Shown here: one piece after another, positions 51,830 through 61,981 of the stretch
How positions within the stretch are numbered: position 1 is the first letter of the stretch
Layout of the letters: every line of letters starts with the position of its first letter
Source: Prorocentrum cordatum
Taxonomy: Eukaryota > Sar > Dinophyceae > Prorocentrales > Prorocentraceae
DNA length: 64,000 nt
Direction of reading: 5' to 3'
Assembly (NCBI GenBank): GCA_963575745.1
Contig: CAUYUJ010006558.1
Span: forward strand, 433,501 to 497,500
Program-made: the position numbers and the translations under genes
Notes under the pieces: generated by a model
What the model saw: only the letters and a program-made list of their open reading frames with translations
Told to the model about the DNA's origin: nothing
Databases searched by the model: none

Positions 51830-54800
51830 TCAGCCCTCGTAGCCCCGACCTCGACCTTTTTTCAACAACCCCTTCCACTTCTTAGGCTCTCGGAAAGCAA
51901 GGTCGACCCACCAATTCTTGTCACCAGGAGGGGAGAGGGAGAGAGGCAGCGAGACATGGTGGGGGAGCCAATCCAAGTCCTGGGACAAAAGGGAGGCCCA
52001 CGTGCCTTCCCTAGACGAGAGCAAGTCCAACATGCCAAGCACGGCCTTAGCGCCGTTTCGGAGGACCCTGGGGAGAAACCTGAGCCTCCTGAGGCGAAGC
52101 ACGAGAGACAGGGAAGGTTTTTGGGCCCTCACAAGGACCTCTTCACGGGACGCTTTGGGCTCAGGTGGCCTCGGGAGGTCGGGTTTGAGCGCAGCTCTGT
52201 AAGCGTCAAGATATTTTCCTTCCGCACGGGCGAGAGTCTTGACTGGCAGCGTCCATAGCGCAGCCTGGTACAAAAACCGCGAGCAGCACAGGGCGACGGC
52301 ATACTTGATCTTAGTCTGCTTTGGGAGGTCCCTCAGACCAAAGACAGTCCTCCTGAGAGGTCCAAGGACCACAGCCTGGTCGTGCCCTCGGAGGTGGACC
52401 TCAGGGCCCCACGACCCCCCGCGGTGGAGCATGGACCCCAGGTACTTGTAGCATTCAGCCTTGTGAAGCTCAATACCATACGCTCCGACTTGGAGCGTGC
52501 CCTGTTCTTCGTACTCGATGCGGGCCGCGATGGACCCTTCTCCCGAGAAAACTACCATTAATTCAGTTTTTCATTTGTCGTAGTTGGGGGTGAACCCCAC
52601 TCTGATGAGTTCTTCGTGCACGATCTTGGCCATCTGTTGGACCGCTGGCTTCCACTCGGGGGTGGAGGGGGGGGTGGCCAGGGTGAGGAGATCATCCATG
52701 AAAGCAGCTCCCTGGAGATCTTCACTGTCAGGGGCCCCGTACTCGTCCCTAGAAAAAGACTGCTCACAGAGAACTGAAGCTTCATCTAGCATGCGCTGCA
52801 CTGGGACGAGCAAACCTCTCTGCTTAAGCCGCTGGTGCACCTTAGCGTGAGCAGGGGCGAACGCGGCGATAAACAGAATATCCCCGAGCGGCATGCCAGC
52901 TCGCGTGCCTGTCTCGGGGAGCGCTAAGCTCGTGGCAAGCTTGACTCCAAACCACGTTGCTCCCGTTGCCTCGGACACCACGCGGGCGAGCTGAGGGTGA
53001 GCCTTGTTGGTAAGGAGGGCCGGTTGCCTGAGCAGAGCTTGAAAAGATGGGACTAGCGTGAGCGGGATCTGAAGCCTGTCAACCACTTCGTCCTCGTCTA
53101 GAGGATCACTGTCCACAACAAATTGCCTAAGGACCCTATAAAACGCGTCCTTGAGATCCGAAAACATAAGGATGGCAGTTTTCCCTTGGGCCTTGAGGAG
53201 TTCGAGGGCCGTCCTGGTGGCCAGAGAGGCCAAGTCGGTGCCTCTCCCAGGTAAACCCCCCATTTGGTTGGGCCCCGCGAGGTCTTTAACAACCTGGGCA
53301 ACAAGCGCCCTCAAGAAGGAGTGGTGGTGCTTGGCCACCACTTCCCCCAGCAAGATTTCACTATAATTCTTGAAGAAACACAGGGGGGGCTTTTTGGGAA
53401 CGGGGACCGCCCAACCGCCCTTCCAGGAAATTGGTTCGGTACCCTGGACCGTGACTTTCATGAAAAGGGGGCAAAGAATGTTCGCCATCTCTGGAGCGGC
53501 GACCTTCAACAGCTCGTGTCTGATACCTGTCGGCCCTGGCTGCTTCCCCGACTTAGACCTCATGAAGCTCTCCTGCAACCTATCCTTGGGTTCCATAAAC
53601 CTCAGGGGGCACGTGGCAACGTCTGGGGCTCTGTCCCACGTGGCTCGGCAATGGGTGTTATACTCTTGCACAAGCAGGTATGGCTGGAGGGTCTTCCCCG
53701 CCTCCATCTCGGCAAAACGCTTCAAAAACCTATCGGCGATGTCCTCAGCGCACTGAAAAACTTCCCCGTCTTCTTCTTTCATCATGGGGGGGTGGGCCTT
53801 GGGGTACTTGGATTTAGCCCCCCCCCCCCCCCTACGGGCAAGGGTTTTCTGGTGGGCCCACTCCATTTTGGCGGATCCAGCGGTGAGTGACGAGGTGAGG
53901 AGCCCCCCCATTTGCTGCAGCAGCTCTGTTTTGGCCGCCATGATGAAGTTCTTGACCACTTTGTGGGTCATGCGGATGAACATCGCCGCGGCGTCCGCCA
54001 ACTTGCCGGCGGAGAAATTGCTGGTGGGCAACTTGAGGCCCTGTCGCATGATGGGCATGAACAGAGCCTGAGCCTCCTCTGGTATTCCTACCAGCATCGG
54101 GGGCGGCGCGGCGCAACACTGCTGGGCAAGGTCCAGGATGCCCGTGGCGCCCATTCTCCTGAACGCTCTCACTATCGTTCTTATTCTCCTCCTGAGCCTA
54201 ATGAGGTGGAGGGTTCCCTGCTTAACGTAAGGTTTGTAGGGCGGGGGAACGGGGACGGGGGGGGAGGCTTCTGCATCCGCTTCCAGGGTACTCTGCTCGA
54301 TAAACTTGGCATGTTCGTTAACCCCAACCTCCCATCTGACAGGTTCGATGGGCGCAATCCTGGCCCTAAACCCTTCACAGCACTCGGAGTCCGTGATCTT
54401 GCGATACTCATATCGCTGCTGATGCCTGACTGTCGTCTGGACAGCAGGTCTCTTGAAATGAACAACAACTGGAAAATGGTCTGGCTTGGCATGTTGTCCG
54501 TCTAACGTATACCATACATACGTGTTGACCGCCACCGCGGTGAGGTCGGGGTCAGAACAGACGTAGTCAATCCGATGCTGGGACCCCGCGTGCGAAACCC
54601 AGGTGTGGCCTTCCGAGGCTTGGGGGAGCACAGTATTAAGGGCGACCATCTTGGTCGCAAGAAGGTGCGCGTGAAAGTACTCTCCTCCTTCGTCCTCCTC
54701 CTGACAAAACCCTTGACTTCCCACACTCTCGGAGGCAAGGGATCCGACTCTCGCGTTGGCATCGCACAAAGTGACTGAGACTTGAAACTTGAGGATGAGC

Positions 54801-55340
54801 TCGTCCGTGTCTCTCCACCAAGCAGCTCTGCCTTCGCCAGAGGCAAAGGTAGTGCTGCGTGGTCCGTGCAGCACAGCCACTCGAACTTTAAAGTGGGCGG
54901 CCTTGATGTTGGCCACCAGCCTCCTGGGGTCGGCGTGAAGGATGTGGGCGTATTTCCTGGTGAGGAACAACTCCGCGCCTCCTTTGGCCCCATCGGGCAC
55001 GTCCTGGGCAACCCAGAGTTCGCGCCCTAGGTTGCCCCTGGCGTGTCCTGAGGAAAAGACTTCGTATCCTTCGGCACCCCTGGCCCCCTGGGGATTTCTG
55101 GCCTCCTGGACCCCCAACCAACAGGATCTTGGCGTCCCTAAACTGGAGCCTGAGGTGCGGCCCGTGGGCTCTGGCCCTGCTGTGGGCCTGCGGGGGCGAC
55201 GTCTTCTCGAGCATCCTTCTCTGTGGCACTGGCAGGATAACACCTTGATCCCTGTCTGAGGTCGAGAGGGCGTTAAACGACGCGACTTTAAACTCAATGT
55301 CCACTGACGCGGTGGTCTTCTTCACGACCACCGGTTTGTG
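51830..55340 (-). pseudogene. LINE 3 endonuclease-reverse transcriptase
   Basis: The endonuclease starts VDIEFKVASFNALSTSDR. After a frameshift near 55130 come GVQEARNPQGARG, VTLCDANARVG (about 54755), HRIDYVCSDPD (about 54570) and KPDHFPVVVHF (about 54465). Reverse transcriptase: KQPGPTGIRHELLK, GGWAVPVPKK, LMFSDLKDAFYRVL (motif A, about 53150), GTRAGMPLGDILF (motif B, about 52900) and GAAFMDDLLTLA (motif C with both Asp, about 52695). An in-frame TGA (52573-52571) follows NYDK, and the frame resumes immediately with KTELMVVFSGEG and KYLGSMLHRGG. The large frame is otherwise clean over 900 codons. Confidence 0.85.
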
Positions 55341-55489
55341 GATGTGCTCCTCGCTCGCTTCCTGCTGACCAAGGGGGGCCCTGAAATCTCCCTGGGCCAG
55401 GGGGGGATACTGGGCACGTAATCTGTCAGGGAGTCGGCGAATCCAATCCCATTCCACTTCCTGCTTAAAGGTCAAGCCCCCCAGGACCT

Positions 55490-56060
55490 CTTCGGGAACT
55501 TCGAGGCTAACCGCAGAACCTGTTTTGCAAAGCGAGTCGGGGCATTCGTTCCATGGGTTACCTACGTGGGAACGGACGTGAAAAAGGAAATGTCGGCTCT
55601 GCTGCTGGCAACCCTTAGAGCATGCCTGGCCAGCTTCACCAACTGGCCATCTACGCCCGTGGCCACAACGTGCACTTGGGTCAAGGCAAACGAGGTGGTG
55701 TTATCAACTAGAAACGGCACCTGGGGTCTACGATTGAAGTCTAGATCGGGGCGCCCGTTTTCCCATGGGGCCCCAGCCAAAATCCACAGCATCCCCCAGT
55801 AGATACCTAGTATCTCGAACGTAGTGCTGGAAACTTTGGTCAAATCTATACCCCCTGGTGTCGTCCTGACCGCCTGCCCCCGCAGGTAGCCGCAGCAATG
55901 CACCTTGGTTTGACCATCGGTGCTGTCGGTGGGTCTGGCAACTACGGTCGCGGCCCAACTCGACTCGGCTGGGTCGTCGGGCTGCCGCGAGCCGTCGGAA
56001 TAGGTCTCGATGGCTGTGTGCGTCGCCTGCGGCGGCTCGGCTAACTCCCAGGCTAGCCTG
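55490..56060 (-). pseudogene. LINE 3 RNase H domain (N-terminal to endonuclease)
   Basis: Motifs on the minus strand: IETYSDGSRQPDD (first Asp, about 56010), TTFEILGIYWGMLWI (Glu), VPFLVDNTTSFALTQ (Asp), then in a shifted frame HVGNPWNECPDSLCK (last Asp; about 55560-55520). The HVGNPWNE phrase is characteristic of this RNase H type in dinoflagellate retroelements as I know them. A one-base deletion near 55565 separates the last motif. Confidence 0.75.
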
Positions 56061-56438
56061 GCGGAGGGATGGGGGTCGTTAAGGGGGACCTGACGAGAGA
56101 GAGACGAACATGCGGGCCCAACGCAGATGTAACACGCGTGAAGTCACCCCAACTGTCACACGGAACGCAACATTGCTTGGGCACGGTAGATGGGTTCTCG
56201 TCTTGAGTAGGTTCGGGCCCGTGGCCCTGGGCAGACGGCGGGTCCCCAGGTTCACGAGGGAGGGGAGGGGGGACGGACTGATCCCCTTCAAAATTGAGCA
56301 AGGCTTCCAGGGAAATGATAACTGGGCGCCTGCGCAGGGCTCAAACCAAGACGGGGGAGGGAGGGACCCTGGGCTGGGTCGCAGCGAGACTGACAGGGAG
56401 AGCGGCGTTAAATAGCTTGCTATGCCTCTGGCCCCAAC

Positions 56439-57727
56439 TCACGCTCCGCCCTCCCTGGCCAGGATCTCGGCCTGGTGGTCCTCGTCCGTGATCTCGACTA
56501 TCTCGTCGTCTCCCCTCTGGATTTTCCTGGCTGGGCTGTCCCCCGACTTCATGGCCTCTGACGCGGTCCTCGGAAACGCTGAGTCTGGCTCGCCAAACTT
56601 GTCCTGGTAGCCCGCGATCGATCTCGGCGGGCCTGGAATGGACTCGATCTCCTTGACCTCCTGGGTCGGCGAGATGGGGGTGAGCGTGCCCTCGAATGGG
56701 ATCTGCTCCTGCTGCGACTCTTCGAAGGCCTGCGCGAGGCTCGTGGGGGCGATGGTAATCGGGCCCATGCGAAACCCCAGATCCCCTTGTGGCGTGGCTG
56801 TAGCGTTTACCCCCGGCCCTAGAGTCGATGCCCTGGAGTCGGCGGTACTGGCATACGTTCTGCTGCAGCCTTCTGCCTGTTGAGGTCGCTGATCGCCGTG
56901 GTCAGGCCGACAATGTACTGCTGCATCTGCTGCATCTGGTTGTGCATGTGTGTGAACTGCTGCTTGTTGCTCTCCATCTGCTGGATTACTCCATTGAGCT
57001 GGCACGCTTGTTCTGCCATGATGCCCCCGACGATTGGGCCCTGTGGCACTGGATACCCTCCATACGCTGGCGCCGCAGCCTGCACCCCCTTGCCATGGCC
57101 CTTGATGCCCGTGGTGTCGAAGCACTGCTGGGGGACCACTGGCACCATGAGGTGCTGCGGGATGACTGGCATTTGTGCTTGCTGCGGCTGCTGCTGCTGC
57201 CATGCACGCCAGGGCGGCCCATGCTGCCCAGGAGGAGGGGGCGCGGGAGCGGTAGGCCTTGACCCTGTGGCCGCTGGGGCCGCACTGCCTGCTGGCACCG
57301 CAGGTGGTGGCGGCGGGCTCGGCTGCTGCACCTGCATGGCGTCGCCCACCTGCTCGGCCTCCTCCTGGACCAGCTGGTCGATATGAGCCTTGAGCTCGTC
57401 GATCTCTGCTGCGACGGCTGCCTCCTCCTCCGCCATCTTCATCTGGTCGAACTTGATATTGCGGATTTTGTCGTCGAGGCGCATCTTCCTGTTCCTCATG
57501 TCCGCGATCTGCTGGGCGATCGGCTTGAGTGCAATCAGCGCGGCCTTCCACATCGCTATCTCGTAGCGAGCTTCTGCGTCGTCCATATCTGCGGCCTTGG
57601 CTGCGATGGCGGACAGGGCGAGCGTCTCCATCTTCGACCTTGCCTTGGCACGGTACGCTGCGACCTTGGACTCGTCCAGCGGCGGCGGGTCCCACGTCAG
57701 GTTGACCTCGGCCTCCTGCAGGGACAT
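56439..57727 (-). pseudogene. LINE 3 ORF1: coiled-coil protein
   Basis: The likely start is MSLQEAEVNLTWDPPPLDES at 57727. Residues about 30-135 are strongly helical with heptad character (KMRLDDKIRNIKFDQMKMAE, EIDELKAHIDQLVQEEAEQ). A Pro/Gln/Ala-rich linker and QLNGVIQQMESNKQQFTHM follow. Near 56820 coding continues in another frame (GFRMGPITIAPTSLAQAF ... EIVEITDEDHQAEILAREGGA) to a stop at 56439. The protein has the make-up of a LINE ORF1 (oligomerising coiled coil), though no RNA-recognition motif is visible. Assignment to LINE 3 rests on strand, order and closeness. Confidence 0.55.
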
Positions 57728-58265
57728 CCCAGAGGAGCTCTTTCTCATAAAATGTGAGAAAGCACAGGAAATGAGAAATTTCTGAGTTTCTTGGAAATAC
57801 AAAAATATCATATCAGAAATCATGAATTCACAAGATAACATTGAATTTATACTAATGATTTATATGCCGATGGCCCTGCGGGCTGGAGGATGTACATTCC
57901 CTTTCTCCTCGCTCAGTTCCCTCGGTCGTTTCTGTCGTTGCCGTCGCCGCCTTTAGTACCTTCGTGCGTCGCCACCGTAGTTTTGCCGCCATCGTCGCCG
58001 CAGCTGGTGGCGACGCCGCCGTCGCCGTCACTCGGCGGTCAGCGGTCATCGGCGGGCGGTCGACGGCGGGCGGCGGCCGCGGTGCTCGGCGGGCCGCGGC
58101 ACGGTCGGCGGTGCTTTCGCCGTTGTCGTCGCCGCCGCCGTCGCCGTCGCCGCGCGCACCACCGAGCATCCCAGAGCTGGGATATTGTGGCGGCCCCCCA
58201 CCCCACACGCGACGGCTCGCGAGCCATCGCGATGGCCCTCGAGGCGACCCATCCTTCAAATACAT
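57728..58265. other. Upstream of LINE 3, no supported gene
   Basis: 57730-57870 is AT-rich. 57871-58265 is GC-rich with (GTC/GCC) stretches and a GGCGATG-like composition. Frames on both strands are Arg/Ser/Ala-rich without domains. Confidence 0.5.
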
Positions 58266-58279
58266 TGGCACCCTCCCCC

Positions 58280-58490
58280 GCCACGAGGAGAAGGAGAAGG
58301 ATGAGGAGGAGGAGGAGGAGGAGGAGGAGGAGTAAGAGGAGGAGGAGGAGGTGGAGGAGGAGGACGAGAGGGAGGAGGGGGAGGAGGTGGCGGAGATGAG
58401 GAGGAGCAGCAGCAATAGGAGAAGGAGGAGGAGGAGGAGGAGGAGGGAGAAGGAGGAGCAGAGAAGGGAGCAGGAGGAGGGGAAGGAGAA
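58280..58490. repeat. (GGA)n tract
   Basis: Imperfect (GGA)n with AGCAGC interruption near 58405. Further (GGA)n tracts lie at 58825-58910 and 59260-59345. Frames here are artefacts. Confidence 0.9.
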
Positions 58491-58593
58491 GGATGAGCAT
58501 CCCCACAGACAACGGACTTTGAGAAGTCGGACACGTTGGCGGAGGGCGAGACTGCAGCGACCCAGGTGTGATACACAACTCACCTCGAGATAC

Positions 58594-58661
58594 GTTCGAG
58601 GGGCTGCGGGGCGATGATGTGACCCCTAGGGGTCACATCATCGCCCCGCAGCCCCTCGAAC
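58594..58661. repeat. Perfect 68-bp palindrome
   Basis: The 34-base left arm begins GTTCGAGGGGCTGCGGGG and ends GTGACCCCT; the right arm is its exact reverse complement with no spacer. Imperfect complementarity continues outward (TGTGATAC at 58568 against GTATCACA at about 58682), giving a total inverted repeat of about 120 bp. No gene is visible around it. 58662-59638 holds GGA tracts and otherwise unassigned DNA. Confidence 0.95.
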
Positions 58662-59499
58662 GAGCTCGATGTGCGTAGGGGGTATCACATGTTCGAAGGT
58701 TACTGCTGCTGCTGCTGCGGACCCCGACACGCTGGTCGCGCAGCTGCAGCCCCCCATTGCAGTCAGCGACGACAGCCAGCCTTCAGCCGAGGACCGATCG
58801 GGTCTGCAGAGAGGTGGATGAGTAGGAGAAGGAGGAGGAGGAGGAGGAGGAGGAAGAAGATGAAGACGAGGAGGTGGAGGAGGAGGAGGAGGAGGAGGAG
58901 GAGACACGTGGAGTGAAGACGGACGTGGGCACACCTCAGCGCTCCGAATCCCAGGGGGCGGTCGGAAGGATAGGTGAATGCGTTCGCCAGCACGTCCATG
59001 CCCCCCCACCCCACCTCCCTACCGCCTCCTCTCCTCGACCGTGCCCCTTGAGGATGCTCAACAAGTCCCACCTCCTGTGGATGATGCTGATGCTGCAGCT
59101 GGCCCCGAGGAGAAGATAACGCAGGCCCGCGGCCCGCGCCTGCTTTCTGTGCGCTTGCTCGCTCGTCCTCCCACCTGCCACCTCGCGTCGCCCCTCCACC
59201 CGTCATCTCGCCGCCATCCTTAGCAGGGGGAAAGCACCCACGCTCGTTCCCTCTGACATCCTGAAGGGGAGGAGGAGGAGGAGGAGGAGGAGGAGGAGGA
59301 GGAGGAGGAGGACGAGGAGGAGGAGGAGGAGGAGGAGGAGCAGGAGATCCCCACATCAGCATCGCCAATGTCAGGAACTTGGGCCGTCATTAGTTTACAT
59401 CGTCACCGACGCCATCGTCTCAGAGTAGATCACAGTCATATCCAACATTTGACGGTAAGGTGGTCATCACCATTAGCAGCAGCAGCATAATCATCATCC

Positions 59500-59632
59500 G
59501 TATCGTGATCATCATCGTCAGCAGCATCAGCATCAGCATCAGCATCAGCATCAGCATCAGCATCAGCATCAGCACCAGCATCATCATCATCATCATCATC
59601 ATCCTCATCATCATCATCGTCATCATCGCAAT
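59500..59632. repeat. (CAGCAT)n/(CAT)n microsatellite
   Basis: AGCATC hexamers at 59519-59578, then (CAT)n to about 59630, ending 7 bp before the spliced-leader relic of gene F. Confidence 0.95.
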
Positions 59633-59638
59633 CATTCG

Positions 59639-59668
59639 TCCGTAGCCATTTTGGCCGCGGGCTCAAAC
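59639..59668 (+). other. Spliced-leader relic abutting gene F
   Basis: Reads TCCGTAGCCATTTTGG, then a 6-base insertion CCGCGG, then GCTCAAAC, directly followed by ATGG. Except for the insertion and one base it is the dinoflagellate spliced leader. It shows that gene F, or its ancestor, passed through a trans-spliced mRNA that was reverse-transcribed and reinserted. Confidence 0.85.
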
Positions 59669-61269
59669 ATGGAGCTTTCGGATCGGCTCGCGAAGGCAAT
59701 CAAGCCTCATGTGAAGAAGCCGAGTTTCCTGAGGTACGACACAGAGAGCGGCATCCAGAAAAATCAGATCGAGGAGTACAAGGGCCTTCTCCTCGCCATA
59801 GCCGAGGACCCCAGAGGCAAAATGTTTCGAATCAATCTTGGGTAGGGCCTCGGGAAAGGCTCGAGCCTTTCCCGAGGCCCTACTCGGGACTTACTCGAAA
59901 CAGCGTCGACTCAGCCACCCCTTTTCCAGACCTCCTCCTCTCTGCCGCCTCCTCCTCCTCCACCTCCTCCTCATCCACCTCCTCCTCCTCATCATCCTAC
60001 TGCTTCTCCTCTTCCTTCTTCTCCTCCTCCTCCTCCTCCTCCTCCTCCTCTTCTCTCTTCCTCCTTTCTCTCCTCCTCCTTCTCCTCCTTCTCCTCCGTC
60101 TCCTCTTTTTTTTGTCGCAGGCCCAGCCGTCGCTCTGCATCGGGAAGACCACGTGGGAGAAGGCCCTGGCGAAGCTCGCTCGCATGAAGGGCGTCCCTCT
60201 GGACTTCGACAGCATTAGGGAGATGGCGGATTGGAAGGAGGAGATGTGCAAGAGGCTCAAGAAGGCGGTGCTGCACGTGAAGGCCTACCGCACGAAGGCC
60301 CTGAACGGCAGGGCCCCGCAGTGGTTTGTCAACCTGGGCTTCCTGCCAGCTTGCCACCGCAAGCCGGCCTCAGCCGACGAGGGCGACGAGGGCGACGACG
60401 GCGAGGGCGAGGAGGAAGAACACGTTTCAGATCCTGAGGAGGACACAGAGGACGTTCCTGCCGCAGCTGACGATGAGGACGACGGCTTCGTCTATGGATT
60501 CGACCCGCAGGCGGCTCTTGGGTACCGCCTCAAGCACGGCGTGAAGTTTTCGTCTCAGCACGCCGAGTGGGCAACCAGCATGGAGAAGGCTGAGAATGCG
60601 AAGCCCGTCGACCCGATGATCGCTGTTTTCGCTGACGGCACCAGGAGGGAGATATGCTCGGTCACAGTAGGTACGTTCACTGGCGACTTCAGCAAGGGAT
60701 CGTCGGGAACTGCGAGAGCTCCTCCCACGAAGGCCGCGCCGAAGGCATCGAATACTGGAGTCGTGCCCACGTTCAGCGGCTATGACAACGATGAGAAAAA
60801 GGTGTGGGTGACCTGCAGAACCGACATGCAGCCTGGCAAGTCTCCCGACAGATTGGTGTGCATCAAGACGCACGCTCAGCCCCCACAGATAGTACAGCTG
60901 AACATCAGAGCGTTCAGTTCAGTTGCATCCACGAGCGAGGAGATGGAGGTGAAGGCGATCGAGTGGAGCAACTCCATCGCAGAACGCTACTGCACGGGCG
61001 AGATCAACAAGGAGCAGGTTCGCAACTTGAAAGTCGCTCTCCTGAAGTCGATGGGGGTAGACGCGCACGCAGTCTGCAAGACGCTCAAGAGGCCATCTGC
61101 AGCTATCGCGGAGCCTCCTCCTGCCAAGAAGCCTGCCGCCAGTGTGCCTCCCGCAGCGGCTGCGCCAAAGGCGAAGCCGATCGCCTCGCCACCTTCGACA
61201 CCCATGAAGTCGGCAAAGGTGCTGCCACGGCACATCCCGATTTCGCCGCCGCCAGAGAGCGATGATTAG
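59669..61269 (+). CDS. Gene F, two-exon protein of unknown function
   Basis: Exon 1 starts at the ATG right after the spliced-leader relic (MELSDRLAKAIKPHVKKPSF) and is protein-like to RINLG near 59840. Exon 2 runs from about 60121 (AQPSLCIGKTTWEKAL) to a stop at 61267. The intervening 280 bp begins with a palindrome containing GGGTAGG and ends TTTTTTTTGTCGCAG, a strong acceptor. The obvious GG|GT donor leaves the frames one base out, so the donor is unresolved. Exon 2 has a helical region (ARMKGVPLDFDSIREMADW), APQWFVNLGFLP, an acidic stretch (EEEEHVSDPEEDTED), DDGFVYGFDPQAALGYRL, a beta-rich middle (KVWVTCRTDMQPG), and a Lys/Pro/Ala-rich tail ending PESDD. Its clean frame suggests it is alive. 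No family recognised. Confidence 0.65.
59823..59902. repeat. Palindrome spanning the exon 1-intron boundary of gene F
   Basis: 59842-59883 is a perfect 42-bp palindrome with left half GTAGGGCCTCGGG plus AAAGGCTC. Partial complementarity extends 19 bp further on each side (TGTTTCGAATC against GAGTTTCG-like TTACTCGAAACA). The left flank is the end of exon 1, so the exon end is mirrored inside the intron. Confidence 0.9.
59930..60112. repeat. (TCC)n within the gene F intron
   Basis: Pyrimidine-rich (TCC)n occupying most of the intron and merging into the T-run before the CAG acceptor at 60118-60120. It would serve as an exceptionally long polypyrimidine tract. Confidence 0.85.
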
Positions 61270-61484
61270 ACAATGAGCTCGTGCAAAGCCTGTGCCTCAG
61301 GATACTAAAGAACATTGCCCAACCAAGTAATCGCCGAAGAGAGCATGCAGAATTCGACGAGGATCGATGATGAGGAGTACGATGTCGACCTGGTTTTGTT
61401 CGGGACCCTGAGGCCCATGTTGTGATTTATTCCACGGGTTCGCTCGTCGATCCAGGGCACTGGCTCAGAGGGAGAAGAGGAAGA

Positions 61485-61562
61485 GGAGGACCAGGAGGAG
61501 GACCAGGAGGAGGACCAGGATGACCAGGAGGAGGACCAGGAGGAGGACCAGGAGCAGGACCG
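61485..61562 (+). repeat. 12-bp GGACCAGGAGGA repeat
   Basis: Six copies of a 12-bp unit AGGACCAGGAGG. 61270-61484 is unassigned sequence between genes F and G. Confidence 0.85.
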
Positions 61563-61636
61563 ATGTTCTTATCCATCACTCTCGTCATCTACTCCCTTGC
61601 CGCGCGTGCGAGGCCGCCGAGAAAGCCGTGTCCCAG

Positions 61637-61765
61637 ATGGACGTCTTCAAGCAATTCGAAGAGGAGCTCGACTCGATGAACGACCATGCCACGCTCCTCA
61701 GGAACAGTCTCAAGGACGCTCGTCCTTTTTTGCTTGAGGGATGGCTTTCCTACTATCGCCCTTAG
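61637..61765 (+). CDS. Short ORF or possible first exon of gene G
   Basis: MDVFKQFEEELDSMNDHATL continues LRNSLKDARPFLLEGW and stops at TAG (61763). The helical, charged composition resembles gene G and the frame matches it modulo 3. The 215 bp to gene G contains (TCC)-rich and GGA-rich stretches like the gene F intron. I cannot identify splice sites that join them, so this is tentative. Confidence 0.3.
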   Translation: MDVFKQFEEELDSMNDHATLLRNSLKDARPFLLEGWLSYYRP

Positions 61766-61981
61766 GTCCTCACTCCTCATTCTCCCCTCCTCCCTGGTTT
61801 CCGCCTCCTCCTCTAGTACCTTCTTCCTCCTCCGTCCATGACGATTGCAGTTGACCTCTAGGGGAGGTGCTGCTAGAGTAAGTGGGATGATGATGATGAT
61901 GAGGAGGAGGAGGAGGAAGGAGGAGGAGGAGGAGGCGGAGGAGAAAGAGAACGAATAGGAGCTTTGTAGATTAGCAGCAAA

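Larger units (their letters stand above)
49690..57727 (-). mobile_element. LINE 3, decayed non-LTR retrotransposon with RNase H-endonuclease-RT and a methyltransferase-like end
   Basis: Minus-strand order: coiled-coil ORF1 (57727-56439), RNase H (about 56060-55490), APE-type endonuclease (about 55340-54450), reverse transcriptase (about 54000-51860), two C2H2-like fingers (51813-51391), cytosine-methyltransferase-like domain (51358-50500), then (GGA)n (50315-49690). RNase H precedes the endonuclease, unlike LINEs 1 and 2. Breaks: a frame change in ORF1 near 56820, one-base shifts near 55565, 55130 and 51860, an in-frame TGA at 52573-52571, and a shift near 51385. Confidence 0.85.
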
